Shown here one piece after another: positions 50,066 through 63,972 of a DNA stretch of 64,000 nt. The position numbers and the translations under genes are program-made. The notes under the pieces are model-generated. The model saw only the letters and a list, made by a program, of their open reading frames with translations, did not search any database and was not told the origin of the DNA. This DNA comes from Dasyornis broadbenti (taxonomy: Eukaryota > Chordata > Aves > Passeriformes > Dasyornithidae): positions 2,517,976 to 2,581,975 of the forward strand of contig VZRN01001305.1 in assembly GCA_013397935.1 (NCBI GenBank), in the 5' to 3' direction. How positions within the stretch are numbered: position 1 is the first letter of the stretch; each line of letters starts with the position of its first letter.

Positions 50066-53000
50066 TTTTGGTGAAATGTGGTGTAAACCATCTGACAGAT
50101 TAAAATCCCCAGGGATTCACTATGGAAGTGGTATCACATCGTCTGTCATGAGGGGCTGTGTTCAGATGCTCCATCAGGCAGCACAAGCTGACCCTCCCAC
50201 CCAGGACTATTTTTCCCTCTGAGGGATATCAAAACCTTAATCAGTTCTGGGGATTTTTAGCAACAATGGACTCTGTTTTGCTATGTGGAGAAGTGCTGTA
50301 GTACTGCCCCACAGGTAGGAGAAATGACTCCTAAGAGAGTAGAAGAAATCATGATGGTCAATAGTGTGACATAAAGATTAGAAAAACAGCAGACACTCAT
50401 TGAGTCTGACTAGAGATAAATCTGCAGTTAAATAAGGGAATAGAATGAAAAATAAGCAAGGAATTTTTTTTTTAAAGTGCACTAAAGAAATAGTATCATC
50501 CTGTCTCAAGGGGAAAATAACTGAAAAAGTACAGTATTGGAATAACTTTAAAAAATAAAGTAATGCCTAATGAGGTCTATGGGGACCATTTATGTAGACT
50601 GCATGAGTGGCTTGATTCAAAAGGGTGCTTTGCCCACGTTCAGAATCCTGTCCAATTTAGTCTTATTTGTGTAACACCTGAAACCAGCTTGCATCCTCTG
50701 TTGAACTGCAACCAAGAAGCACTGGAGATGCCTGATGTTGCCCCCCTGCCTCTTTGGGAATCACGATACAGTGGATCCATGGTAACACTTGCCTGATGGC
50801 AAAGACCTTTTGATTCTTTACTCGGTCACTGCCTCAAAATTACCCCATATGGACTTTTTAAGAGCCGCTGGGGAGTCAGAGACAGAAATCCTTCCTAATA
50901 CAGAGAAATATCTGAGCTAGTCTTCTTTTTCCACAGGAGCATGGTGCAGAAGAGTTAAGGAGGTAGTAGTAGGGAGCAAAATCAACCATGAGAGCCTTGG
51001 TTGACTCACCACATCTCACATGGCTTCACCCTAAACTTCTGAAGAGACACCACTGACTGAAGGGATTTTTCTGTTCTTCCACAATACCAGGCCTTGTATA
51101 TTGAGAGTAAATTTGAGTGGGCTTTGTTTTTTCATGACAGGGAGCACAGGCAGGAATCAACTGTTTCTTAGGAAACCATCTATGCTATGCTGGATGTTAT
51201 GGAAAAGCAATATCAACCAAACCATAGCAGATTCTCTTTAAGGTTTATGAATGACTCTTTTTTTGGCTGATCCTTGAGAATTAAGTGAGGTTGGCACAAA
51301 CTGTTCACTGAAGACTTCACTGAATGCATGAAAGTCCTCAGAAGAGAAAGACTGTTGCAAGACTGTGGCTGAGACAGGTGGGTGAAAAAGCAATTTCTAT
51401 CCCTCTGATATGATTGTTTTTATGTAAATACACACAGATATAATTATAGGTAAGACCACTTGGAGAATATAGATATGTGAGGGCAACTGCATTCATTTGT
51501 TGTGAAACTCTCTAGAGTCAGGAGACTTCAACAATTAAAGTCCTGAAATCCCAAAGTGGTTACATTATGAGTGTCCTTTGTTTTTAAGCTCAGTGAAAGT
51601 CACCTTGTTTCTCTGTTTAGAACATACCATCATAAAGAGGAAATCTTCCAAAAATTGGTCAACCACAGCATGGCTTTGTGGACTTGCTTTAACTTGCATG
51701 ACATGAAGAAGAATGTGATTCATGTCCTCAAACCTCAAACCTGTTGGTTTGTAAAATTATTTACTAAACAAGCAAGAAAACAGTTTATTTAGAAGTACTA
51801 ATGACAAGACTGAGAACTGGAAACCAGTAAGAAAGGAGCAATGAAATATTAGGTAGCCAAATGATTGTGGCTTGATATATCTTGTCTCAGTTTTTCTTTG
51901 ATTTTTCCCAAAAGAAGTTGGCAGTGACAATAGTAAGGCTGTGAACAATGTAACAATATGATACACTAGTGCCAAATGTAAATACAAAAGAAATGTTCTA
52001 AAATACACTGTATCAAGTTATCTGCAAGAAGCAGAAAAGGGTGAAACACATTTTCAGTTCCTTGGAAACACAGGGAAAAATCAAATGCAGGGCTTAAGAG
52101 TTAATCTTTACATGGGTGTAAATTCCTTATCAAAAATTTGATCCCAGTTAGAGAAGAACAAATGAATACTTTGATGATGATATGATGGATGGGGTTTGTA
52201 AGTGATGCGTTTCATTGTGATCCCAATAAACTGAGTAAAAAATCCCAAAAGTCTGAATATGCCTTAAACAACTCTTTCTCAAAAACTAAGGGTAAATGAG
52301 GGTGTATTGATTTTCTAATGAATTTTAAATTCCACAAATGGGAGCTTTTTAGGATCAAGATATTAAGTGAGCGTGCCCTATGACATTTTTATAAGGCTGT
52401 CAGATATGGGCCTTAATACAAGAGCTTCCAATCCCCTCATATGGACAATAACTCTTCATTAACCCTGGATCAACACAGGCACTAGAGAGAATATGTAGGG
52501 AGGAGAAAATAATCTCAAGCCAAAATCCCACCCTGTGTGTCTATATGTAAAGCACAAGAGGCATAAAGAGGTTTTTCTACCTTTCCTTTCCTAATGCAAT
52601 CTGTTTTCATAATAAAACAAATGTCTGATTTCTATTATTTTCTTACAGAATGCCATAAATTGGTTATGTTTTCCAAAACTATTTCAGTGAAAGCCCATGA
52701 ATAGGTCTGCAGAGGTTCAAGCAGATGTTCGAGTATCTGATCTCCTTTTCCTCATTTCTGAGTCAGCTGAATAGGAGTCCAGCCAGTCAGCCTGGAAAAC
52801 GTGAACTTTATCCCCAAGTTAATGTCTCTGGACTCACGGCTTAAGCAGACAGCGTGCTGTCCCAGGGAGCCTCAGGGTCACAGCTGTTACAATTGCTGGG
52901 TGTCTCCTGACATAGGTGGGTGTATTAGACACTCGCTTGAAGCACCAGAGGTTGCCTTGGTTTTGGAGGGAGATTGAAAATTTTACCCTTCAGCATTGGT

Positions 53001-56000
53001 CCTTGGCCTTCTCTGGCCTCTGGCCAAAGCGCCACACCCATTTGCAGGTGAAATTGTGTTTCCCATTAAGACCATGGGCCTTGGTCACTACTCAAATACT
53101 CTCTTTTGCTCCTGTAAGTCAAAACATGTATTGTAATACTGACACAAATATTTACTGTTTGATACATAATGCCCCGTTGATACATAATGCCCCATAGTCC
53201 TCCTGCAGTCTTTGATAAAGTTCCCTTCACTGCTCGTTTTCCTAGCTAAGAACTAGTTAAGGAAACAGACAGATGATTGCTTGTGTGTGATGTCGAACTC
53301 TGAAAGTTGAATGCTCTGCTTTTTGGTCAATATAAACTTGATCTGACATCATTGGGACTTTGCTTTTAGGAGGTTCTTTTTGCCTAAAGTAACCCACTGG
53401 CTTTCAGCAGGTCAGTGACAAAAAGACAAAGTAGTCAAAGGTGAATACCATGATGATCCTCTCTTCCATCTCTCTAGCCTGTAGTTTTTTCAGCCTGATC
53501 TTACCTTTTGGTGGCTATGATTGCATGAACAATATGCCTACATCAGTCCATAAGATCAAGAAAACATCACACATAAAATATGTACCTGAATTACTGTTTT
53601 CTCAATGCAGCAGAAATTATTAGATTTTGTGCAAAGCACTCTCACAGCGAAAGGGTATCACAGTATCCTCTGATGAGCAAGTGTAGGAGGCTGTGAATTA
53701 AGTGAAATATAGTTGTTGGGATTATCCATCTTATGAGAGAGCTGGTTGTCTCAAAATAACCCTCACTGCCTTTCTTAAGGTCATACAGACAGGACATCTG
53801 GCAGAGCCTCATTCCCAGTGCAGCCAATAACATTAACCCTGACTAGCCCAAATCACAACTGGGTCAGTTCATTCTCTATAGCAAAAGAAATAAAGCACAA
53901 TTTCCTAGTTGCTGATATGTCAAGTACATGAAATGATTCTGCTTTCAGTAAATATCCAGACCAGGCTGATTGCAATACCTCCACTCCAAAGACCCTTTGC
54001 GCTAATAAAAGAACATTATACTGGTAAAGTCAGTCTCTATTTCATTGTGAACAAAGGCATGGAAGTCTGCCCCTATAAAAACTATAGCCAGATCTCATTT
54101 GTTCTCTACCCTCTGCGGGTTGTTGCTAAAATCTGTAACTGACAGTGATTGCATATTATGAATCCATGAACAAACATGAATTTAATTTACAATATGTTCG
54201 GTTTTGTTAAACGTCAAAGAGAGAAATTTATAAATTGCATCAGCAATAATTTTTGCTTCATTCAGGGCCATTTTTGCTGCCAGTCCAGGCTCAGATTCAG
54301 CATGCCAGCTGACAGTTTCCTGCTGGCACCATATGATGCCCAAGCATCTGCCTTCCAGCAAATTGCATGTTTCTCTTTTGAAGGTAAGGGACAGCGCATC
54401 CCCCACATTCCTGGGAGGAAGGGTTGCTTTCTCCCAGAGAAGGATAGACTCCAGAGGCATCTGCCTGGTGCTAACTTGACCTGCAGGACATGAGGCTGTC
54501 CTAAAGGAGAAATTCCTTCTAGTGTGGTGTAGCCTAGCCTCAGTAGTCTAGCCTCAGTGTGGTGCCACTCCTCCTTCTTCATGGATACTTCAGTGGCCTT
54601 GGAAATGCACTTTTTACATGTTTATAGCAGCCTTCCCGCACGTGATGCTGGACAAGGTACTTGGCAGTTCCCTTGTGGTACATCTCTGACAACTCAGCCA
54701 GCAGCAACCACCTTCTTCTGGGTCACTGGGAAGCCGGAATACCCTTTTCTAGTGCTTCACCATTTTGTCTCCAGACTTGGCAGCTCTGAACCAAACTTAG
54801 TACAACTGATGTCCCACAGTACAAGAAGCTCAGGGAAACACTTGGTGTAAATCCCGAGCTGTTAACGTGAGATACCATCAAACTCTCCTTCCTTTTAGGG
54901 GACCACAGCTCTGGAGAGGAAATGATAGGACAACTGATATGGCCATAATTGATTTGCATATTTTTTTCTGCCTGGGCCTCCTCTCTCAGGCATGTTCTAT
55001 GCTTGCAGCACATGGGAGTCTGTCTACCTTCATCCTCCTCTTGCTACCCCCCGTGATGGACATCCCAGTCCTGCAGCTGCAAATATGATCTAAAACTGGT
55101 TAAATAATGCTGTTATTGGTTGATTTTTGTTCTTCATTTCACATCTTCTCTGGTAAAGGAAAAAAAAAAAGCTACTGTGGAGCACAGAGATCAGAACAAG
55201 ACAGTGCTCAGTGTTACTGGGAAAAGTGTGAGAAGGGAAGGACCCCTTGTGCTATCAAGGAAGCAGCTATGGAGACCCTTGTCAGCAAACTCTGCTACCA
55301 CAGCAATGCCTTGCAAGGGTCGTAGTCATCTGAAACTGGCAACAGAGATGCTTCCTACTCTCAACTTAAGCATTACTTCATATCAGTGTGTAACTGCACT
55401 CAAAGCTGTCTACACCAAAAGTGAGCTGAAAATGTTCCCCATCACAACTGAAGAACTCTGGATGCAGGAAATACATTGTCAAAATGTAAGAGTCCAGCTT
55501 ATGGCTTGACTGAATACTTTATCATCTTTGAAAGGCATGACAACTGGTGTGAACTTCTGTATCAGATATCATCATTCCCTGCTCCAAACATTTCCATGTG
55601 ACTGGTTTTGGTTAAAGAAGGCATCTTGCTGAATTTAATTAGGTAGAAACACAATTTAAGGGCAGATAACACCCCTTTTCCTTACTAAGGAAGATGGCCT
55701 GGAGCATTGCTTTGCGCTGAAGAGTCTCCCTAGCACAGCTTTCTGGCTGAGAAAACAATGTGCTGCATCCAGGAAAAATATAAAGGCTGTATTTGTGCCT
55801 AGAAACTGTCACACTGGTATCTTTATAAATTGCATTGATGATATGAAAACAAAGTGCCTTAATTTAATTATGTGTGTTTTCCTTGGTTAGTGTAAGATGA
55901 GTTCTGATGGGGGTTATGAGGACCTCTATCTTAACAGACTGTCTTGAAAGGCAGAGGCCTCGAAGCAGCCCCAGTCTGCACTGCAGAGCCATGGGGTAGT

Positions 56001-57780
56001 CACCCATCCCCTCTTTGTGGGATGAGTCTTGCTCTTCCCATGTGCTCTGTACCCACAGCTTGGACAGTGACATTTTCACTGCAGCAACAAGCAGAAAGGA
56101 ATGGGACCGGGAAAAACATCTGAGCGGAAAACTTAATTCAGTGAATTTCTTTCCTTCTTCCTTTGTGAACTGCCTGCAAGCAGGTAGGACTTTTTCCAGA
56201 TAAACTGGTGACTGACAAATGAGTTTCCTGGCCTTCCTCAGTGCTTCTCTCTGGGCAGACCCACACCCAGACCCTTTTGGCATCCAAGGACAGTGCATCC
56301 TCCTGCCACAAATCCATAGGGAGAGAGAGCTTGCCCTGGCTTGGCGCTGCGCCCTGGGCTGGTGTAGGGGAAGGAGTGCAGGAACCCCTGTGCCACGTGG
56401 CTGAGAGGCTGCTGTGGCCTCACCAAGGAAGGAGATGCAGCTTTAGGGGAATCATAATGGTCTCTGACCTTTTCTGCAGATCACAGAGGAGGGAGATTCT
56501 TTGCAGCTGTGTATAAGCCATGTATAAGGTGTATAAGGTACACCAAGCACAGAAATGCATTGTGAAGAAAAACAAGTGCTTTCATTTGGCATTTCAAAAA
56601 AATACATAGAGAAAATAAGAGAACAGCCTGCAAGGTTTGGGAGAGCTAATGCTGCCAGTGCACTTAAGAGGGAGACATCTGCAGTTAAGATATGTATGAA
56701 CTAAAAGCCACAGCAGAACATGTTTGGTGATGCTTTGGTCTTAGCATATTGAGGAAGAGGTAGGACAGATCTCAATTATTATACTGAGCATCTTGGGAAA
56801 TGGGAATTGCACCTAGTATCATGCACCAAAAATAGTAATATTTTTACAGGGTGGCAGGCACTGCACTCCCAGGCAGGGCTGAAGCAAACTACTGGGAATA
56901 AATGGACAGGAAAACAAATGGCTGGAAAGATAGCCATCAAATTCCTCTTGCTCCTTTCTCTGGCACTTAGTTCTCGCTGCAAAATGTTGACAACGTTCCT
57001 TAGACAGAGAATGGAAATGGAAAAAGTAAGTGGATAGACCGTGGTTACGGCTTATTTTCTTTCCCTAACAGGGGAGTATTGTGTAACAGAATTTTGTTCA
57101 AGTATCAGTTTTATTCTTAAAATAGTTATTATTCTGCATACTGCATATGAAACAAGAGCTGTGTTTTGGGTCTAACATAATTCTTGATTACATGCTGTGA
57201 GTGAGATTTTTAAAAAGTAATAAATAAAAAAACCCATTACATTCATTCTAAATTAATTTAATTTAAACTAAATTGAAATTAAATAAAATGTAAAAAGAAA
57301 TATTTAAAAAGTGGGTTTTTATATGTATTTGGGGAAAAAAGGGTATTTGTGGACTAGGGCTCTGTGTACAGTATCTTTTGTCCTCTCTTCTCTGATAAAT
57401 GAATTGCAAAACTGGAAACAGAGACAAGTAAATTTTGAAGACAGTGACCAGATTCTGATATCAGGTATGATCTAACATCTCTGGATTGCTGTTACCCAGA
57501 GTCAGAATGATATCTACTGGGAGACTGAAGGTCTCTCTCTAAATGATATGTCCACGAGCTGATGCAATTTAGTGTCAACAGTCAAAATGTACAATGCAAC
57601 AAACATCCGTGTGTCTGAGTGCTCCTGTATCAAAACAAGGCCACAAGAAACCCAAAAGACCTGAAAGAGGAGAGATCTTGTATGGTTACTCTTCAGAAAA
57701 ATACATGAACTCTACATCTAAAGCCAAGAACTAAGTGGCAAAATTCCCAGATCAATCTTTCTCCTTTTCTTTTCTGTTTT
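50066..57780. other. unique AT-rich noncoding DNA
   Basis: No gene or clear repeat family was recognised over 7.7 kb. The segment 54,120-54,300 is AT-rich, with a run of TAAT and ATTTA words, and does not look repetitive. The segment 57,210-57,312 is extremely A/T-rich low complexity. Small local duplications occur (see 53,159-53,193). Confidence 0.5.
53159..53193. repeat. 18-bp tandem duplication
   Basis: The unit ttgatacataatgcccc(g) occurs twice head to tail (53,159-53,176 and 53,177-53,193). It is a simple replication-slippage-type duplication. Confidence 0.9.
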
Positions 57781-57794
57781 CAGTTTGGTTTGGT

Positions 57795-57828
57795 TTCTTT
57801 TTCTTTTTTTCTTTTTTTTTTTNTTTTT
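57795..57828 (+). repeat. T-rich tract containing an ambiguous base
   Basis: A T-rich run with two interrupting C residues and an undetermined base (N) at 57,823. Homopolymer length here is unreliable in the assembly. Confidence 0.95.
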
Positions 57829-60800
57829 AACTTGCAGTGGGACAGAAATATTATCAAAAGAACATCTTTCAAAGTGATTTCAATACTTTCTAGAGTCCTG
57901 AAAAAAGATATATAAACCTGAGAAAAATACTGAAGGGAAGGGACAGTAGCAGGGGGAAGTAGCATTGAAAGACTGCAGTTATTCATGGGCAGGTTGTGTA
58001 TCAGGGTCAGTGTGCTTCTTTCTGAGCAAGACAAAAGGTTTAAACAGTCCTTTCTCCAAACATATTGCCAGTATAAAAGACAAAATGTTGGACCTAATTC
58101 AGTTTTCATTCATTCTATCCCAGCTGAAACAGCTTTCAGAAATTTAGTGTGAGAACAGTTTCCAAAAATAGGTAGAGAAGTTAAAGGATTGATGATGGAG
58201 ATGGCAGCATTCATGGGAAAAGGGTCAGGTAGCCACAGTGCTCCCTCGTCTTCTCTATGCCTCAGAAAACTGCCTGGTCCTTGATGAGTTTTGAGTGAAA
58301 ATGGAATTCTCTGGTATTATTCATTTTATTTTCCTTGGGTCACCTTTCCCTCTATACTACTCCAGCAAAATAAACAAATGCAAGGAGTTTGATTTTGAGG
58401 TGGATATGTGTGAAATACATTGAGTCAGGAGGTCTATACTAACCATATGTACTGTTATATGTGTGTCACATAGACAGATAATCATGAACAGGAAAATGCA
58501 ATCAATCATGCTGTCTCTTTCTTCCCAGCCCTTCTCTCATGTGCCTGCACCTGTAAACCATTGATATGCACAAATGTGTTAACAAAAGTTGGCATATTTC
58601 CATTGCTTTTGTATTTTTTCAAATCCTTCTGTAACACAAGGGAAATGCTTGCCTCTCGTTGTTTTAAGTGGCAATAATCCACTTGCTAAGTGGAAAGACT
58701 ATAGTGCAAAAGGTTTTAATTTAAAGTCCCAAAGCAGAAAATAGATTATTGCTGAAACAACCAAAGCCCTGATATCTAGGTATTATAAGAAGAACCTCTT
58801 TTTAAAAACTAAGTTGCTTGATAAAGCAAGAGGCTAATAGCAGTGATCTTAAATCAAGTTTAATTTAGGCAGTTTGTGTAAACTTCTCTGAAAACCTTTG
58901 CTAGGGTATTTTCTTCTTCACCAGTGTGACACTCTCTGCTAAAGCAGCTGGCTACACCACTGCCCCTTCTGTGGTGTGAAGCTCCAAGTGAAGTCACCAA
59001 CTCCCCCTCCATAGTGACATCCTGAAAAAGGGAGATCCTGAAAGATCCTGAAGAAGTTACCTGTGTAAAAAATCATCAGCTTTTATAGGACTTTGATAGT
59101 TAGCTACCTTAATGCTTTCAAAATGGATGTTTGCTTCAGCTCTCCCACAGTTACTTCCTGATAACACCAATCACATACTTGATGGGCCAACTAAACTGCA
59201 CTAAACAAAAGCTGTTGACACATATCCTAAACCCACTCCTAGAATGTAATGATCTTGAATCAAGTTTACTTGGCAAGCTACAGAAATAACTCATCTTTCT
59301 GGCATTGTGAAGGCACAATTTCTGGAGCTGGGAAGCCATTCAGTGCGTTGGCACAACAGTATATGAACTCTGGAGATCTGGGAGCACAATCAGAGGATTG
59401 GTTAAACAAGCAGATGCCTTAAGCAGGGCTGCTAAGTGGTTTAAACAAAACCAACATTGTGCCACATAACAGCTTAAATAACTCTCTTCCACAGGGCAAA
59501 GAAATTAAATTCTTCCCAGAGACCTCTATGGAAAAAGAAATCATCAAGCTCCCTTGAAAGACCTTTCCCTTCTTAGAAGTTTATTACTGGTTTCTGTGGC
59601 CAGTTGAGCTGCTCCAGTTTTAATAAATGACAGTGAAATTCATTTAGTGGCCACAGTTTCTACACTTGGGTAAGTGAGGCTGTACAGCTCTGGGAGTGTT
59701 GGCAAGGGAAGCAGCGAGGTGCACCTGCCCACAGGTTATGCACAGATCTGTGCTCTTGGGTCGTCTTACCATGATTTCTTTCCAGCTCTGCCCATATGCA
59801 CGGACACCAAGCAGCACCAACACTCACTGACTGACACTCCCACCACATGCATGTCTCTCCTCAACTGAAGCTCTTTTCTTCCTCATTTAGCTGGATTTTC
59901 ACTAAGAAACCTGTTTTCTAAAAAAAAAACCAAAACCCACCAAAATAAAAATTAAAAAGTTTGAAATTTATTGAAATTAAATGAAGTAAAAAGCCAGGGT
60001 GCTGACTCTGTACCATCTGGTGACTTCTTAACTGCAGCCATGGAGCACAGCACAAGTCCTGTGAGGGAAGAGGTGACTAATGAGATGCAGATCCTGAGCT
60101 GGTTAGGAAGTAACATTAGATTTCTGTTGTCTTCACTAGTTAATGTGATATGTAAATGAGGAACATATGATATGATTTGAAGCCTGTCTGTAGGACACAC
60201 CAGTGTAAGTGCTTCAGAGGAGGTGGGTTTCCTAATGGAATAATGTTCTTTGTACTGTACACCTTGACTTGGGCACTGCAAGAAATCCTCATCCTTTCTT
60301 CAGCTGCTGGAAATGGACTTTACAGTGTATCTCAAGGCAATAAGAAATTCCCAAATCTGCTGATTTTAACCAAAGCTAGAGTGAGTGAGCACAGCAGACA
60401 TTTTAAAGCAAACATAAGAAAAATTTCAAACAGAGACACCAGGGGTTGGATTTCCACATTGTATCATGGCACCTGGGCAAGGGCTTTGCTCTCTGATCCT
60501 GCTCAGGGTCTCTCAGTTTCTGTGGATTTCTGTGAAGTCTGGCAAACAGTCAACATCTTTGCAAATCAGACCCATGTTAAGGCACTAGCTAAGAGCAAAG
60601 GAAAATGCTTTTAGACATCAAATTATTAAACTATTTGAACTTTCTGCTATGTGGTTCTTCTCATTGCAGTGAAAGCCACTGAACACTCAAGTAGCAAAGC
60701 TGGGGAGGTTCTTATCTTGTCTTCCTGCTATCTCCCCATTTTAATTTCTTTTATCTTCCATTTTTCCATGTGCACAACCTTCTTGCATTTTCCTTATATG

Positions 60801-61290
60801 GGGACTCTGGAAAGTGGCTTTTACTTTTGAAGCTGGAATAATTATGAGAAAAATGCAATGCAGAGACAGAACACAGCCTCCAGGTTTGTCTGCCTTGAAA
60901 GGGTGAATTCCCTTCTGAGTCAACAAATTTGAGAAAATTTAAAATTTTCTCATATTTTCTCCAGCAACTTAATCCTTAATATCATACCCCAGTAGTTAAG
61001 AAACAGAAACATACCACAAGTCTTAGGGATCCAGTTAAAACAGCAGACATTTTTGATGATAAAAGGTTGCAACAAGCTATTTCCCGGCCAGCTTTAGAGC
61101 AAGAAATCTTGGTAAGGATACTTTTATAACTCAAATTAAATAAATAATTGCCCACTGCAGTAAGAGAAGTGTTATTTGCTTCTTAAATGCAATTTTTAAA
61201 TTTCAGATTCCTTTTATTTATATGTACTCCTGGGGACTAACAATACCACATCCATGGATTCTCACATTTTTTCAGTGTACTGTAAAAACA
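57829..61290. other. unique noncoding DNA
   Basis: No gene was recognised. An open frame of 145 codons at 60,177-60,614 on the plus strand has no recognisable domain and is probably chance. An A-rich stretch lies at about 59,918-59,975. Confidence 0.5.
60931..60951. other. perfect A/T-rich inverted repeat
   Basis: Arms gagaaaattt and aaattttctc are perfect reverse complements around a single central A. The composition is A/T-rich, so chance is a reasonable explanation. Confidence 0.8.
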
Positions 61291-61297
61291 TCTGCTA

Positions 61298-61446
61298 GTA
61301 CTCATCAAACTCCTCTGTGGTTTGTTGTCCCCATTTTACAAGCTGAAGGAATTAGACAGGCAGGTTAAAAGACTTGCCCAAGACCACACAGGGAATCAGA
61401 TGACAGAGTAGGTACTAGAATCATAATTTCCTGGCTCTACTTCCAA
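61298..61446 (+). mobile_element. MIR / CORE-SINE fragment
   Basis: This is the best-preserved ancient SINE of the window. In order it shows 'tcatcaaactcctctgtgg', 'tgtccccattttacaagctg', 'aaggaattagacaggcaggt', 'taaaagacttgcccaagacc', 'acacagggaatcagatgaca' and 'ctggctctacttcca'. This follows the MIR consensus ('tcatttaatcctcacaac...tccccattttacagatgagg...taacttgcccaaggtcacacag...ctggctcca'). It is noncoding and was derived from a tRNA-like promoter plus core, but the tRNA-like head is missing here. Confidence 0.8.
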
Positions 61447-63952
61447 TTACCTTGTGCCAAGGAAAAGGCCTTTTTTTCTAATGTAACACCTTGGTTATTT
61501 GACTTTGTTCTTTCTCTCTCTCTCCTACTCTTGCTCCACCTCACCTAAAATGTAATTGAAAAAAGTTCTCTCCTTTAGTGTGCACCTTTGTATTTAATCT
61601 ATGGTGCCAAACAGATCAAATGAATGTTGTCACCACTCCAGAAAGCACAGGGAGAGTTTATTTAGCTGATATGATAGCATAGGTGGGTTATAAAAGCCTC
61701 ACAGACTTCTGCCAGGGAGGTGACTCCTTGAGTCCTGATTAAACTCACTTGTGTTAAACAGGCTGTTCTGCAGAGCTTCTCAGGCAGGACGGGTGCAAAG
61801 CTGACAAAACAGCACTCTGAAACCACAGTGTCCCACTATGGATATTATCCAAAAGGCCCCGCTCTACTCCTCACATTTCTTCTCCTGTAGCTCTCTGGCC
61901 CAACATGCCCCTCTTTTTGACAAATGTTGTGACGCAGTAGGAAAAAGATTACTTTGCCCTTCTAAATTAAGTCCTCTGAGAATGTAACCTTTTTTCTGTG
62001 TTTTAAAAGTGGTATTACTTCATTTGCTGTAAAGGTTGAAGTGATTTGATATTAACAGTTCCTCAAGATTGATTTTTTTAAAGTCACTAAGCAGTGCTCT
62101 TCTAGAGATGCCTTTCAGTACAGTTTTGGAGGAATAGTTATTATCATTCCTGCCGGTCAGGTATCACTTTATTCTCGTGATTTTGTCCCGTGCCTTGTTA
62201 ACTGGAGCATCCAATAATAACTAGAAATTAATTGATTAGAAGTGATGTGAAAGAGCTCTCTGGGAGTCACTGCAATTTCATTTGTGAGATGTTTTGTAAT
62301 GTGTTCCTGCATTTTTTACCTTGTAACAAACACAGCCATTTGGTTCTGGGTTGGGCTGGCAAAAGGATGCAGATGAACAATTACGTGGTATTAGGCCAGC
62401 CCAGCCATCAAGGGAGTAAGTGTGAGTGTGTCCACACTTCCTCTCAGCCTCTCCATTCCCTCTCCATCTCAATACAGTCATCATTCTCCATCCCCTTGGC
62501 ATGAGCAGGATCTAGCCATCACGGGGAATTTGATTTGTGCCTGGAAATGTGTGTGAATTCATTGCACAAGTGCCTTTACTGAAAGCAGCCCAGCTGAGCA
62601 AAGAAACACCTCTAGGGAGGTTGCAGGTATGACACCTCTGACACTGGATTAAGTGTGCTGTGCATTTACACAGCAGGATCTGGAAAGCTTTGACTGAGTT
62701 ATCTACAGGTTAAGTTTGCCAATTTTAAAGCTGCCTTAAACCTGTTACTGTTTCTCATCCAAATTATGATCAGCCTTGCAATAGCTGAGTGGTGTATGTG
62801 TTTTGGTTCCTTATCTGCCTCTGCAGTTATTCTTGCAGGGAAATGGTTTTCTTATAATGCAAAGGTAGCTTAGTGCTACCTTTTCTCATTATCTTTGACC
62901 ACAAAGCTGGACTGCATCCTTCCTGTGAAATACCTAAATACAGTATCAGAGTTTTAAAAACCTTTAAGCTTCCTAGTAAATTATTGCTTAAAAATAGTTA
63001 ACTGATTCTTTAAAGTGTCTCAATGTCTAAGGGAGCACGAGTACCCACTAAAAGCCATTAACAAATGATGCTGTTAACCCATGAGCAGTTGATGAGGACG
63101 CTACAAACTATGTAAGAGATACATGAGTTCGTGCTTGTCACCACACTAGGCTGCAAAGTTTGTGCATGCTACTGTTGTTTTAAAAGTGACAAGAATAGGA
63201 CACAGGAAATTATACGGCAGAGATTTTTTGTGGCCGCATCCAGTCCAGCAGAGAAAGTGTTCATTAGTGACATACATTAAGAAAAAATGTATTCAGCACA
63301 CAAGAATGGATTAGCTCAGCAATACATGTTCAGCAGGGAAGTTCAGGTTTATATCTAAGTAAACAAATGGCTACTTATCTTCTCTGGTACCAGGTGGTAT
63401 GATGTGCATACTGCTTTACTGTTGCTGCATCATAATCCTCGATACTTGTATTATATGAACATGGATCAAGTTGTTTTGGTTTCTAACCGTGCTTTTTAAG
63501 AGGAGTCACTGGGCATAGTGGTCTGTTTATAGAATATTCTCTGGTTTTATATTTGCCAGAGGTATACACAGGCAGCAGCAGGGGTATAGTTTGTCTAGAT
63601 GCCAACTTTTCACAGAAGAAAAGCTTCATAAATCACTTCCCTGAACTGTCAGTGCTGTTAGCAACTCCCTCTGGTGCTGTACAGCTGAGGGGTTATGTTG
63701 AGCACAGCACTCCTCTGCAGCCAAAGGAGCCCTGCTTTCATTTATTTTTCTTTCCTAATTACCTGTAGTAAGAGAAAGCTGGTCCAAGCTGTGAAACCTT
63801 TATAAAACACACTGCATGATCAAAATACCATGACAGGCCTCTTCAGTGCCTAACAACTAATTGTGCACAGTAGCCTGCATCTCTGCTAGAGTCAGCTTGG
63901 AATCACTTCCTCCCTCCTAAGCATCCTGGTAATGACCATTCCTTGCTGACTT
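61447..63952. other. unique noncoding DNA
   Basis: No gene, RNA or named repeat was recognised. Short CT-rich words lie near 61,510-61,530. Confidence 0.5.
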
Positions 63953-63972
63953 AAAAAAAAAAAAAAAAAAAA
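63953..63972 (+). repeat. A homopolymer
   Basis: Twenty consecutive A residues near the window edge. No polyadenylation signal or processed gene copy is recognisable upstream, so it does not look like a retrogene tail. Confidence 0.95.

Noticed and set aside
60177..60614. 145-codon plus-strand open frame
   Set aside because: It has no homology that I recognise and no repeat or periodic pattern. This length is expected by chance in 64 kb of two-strand sequence.
63780..63972. 20-base A run, considered as the tail of a processed pseudogene
   Set aside because: There is no polyadenylation signal at the right distance and no recognisable gene-derived sequence before it.
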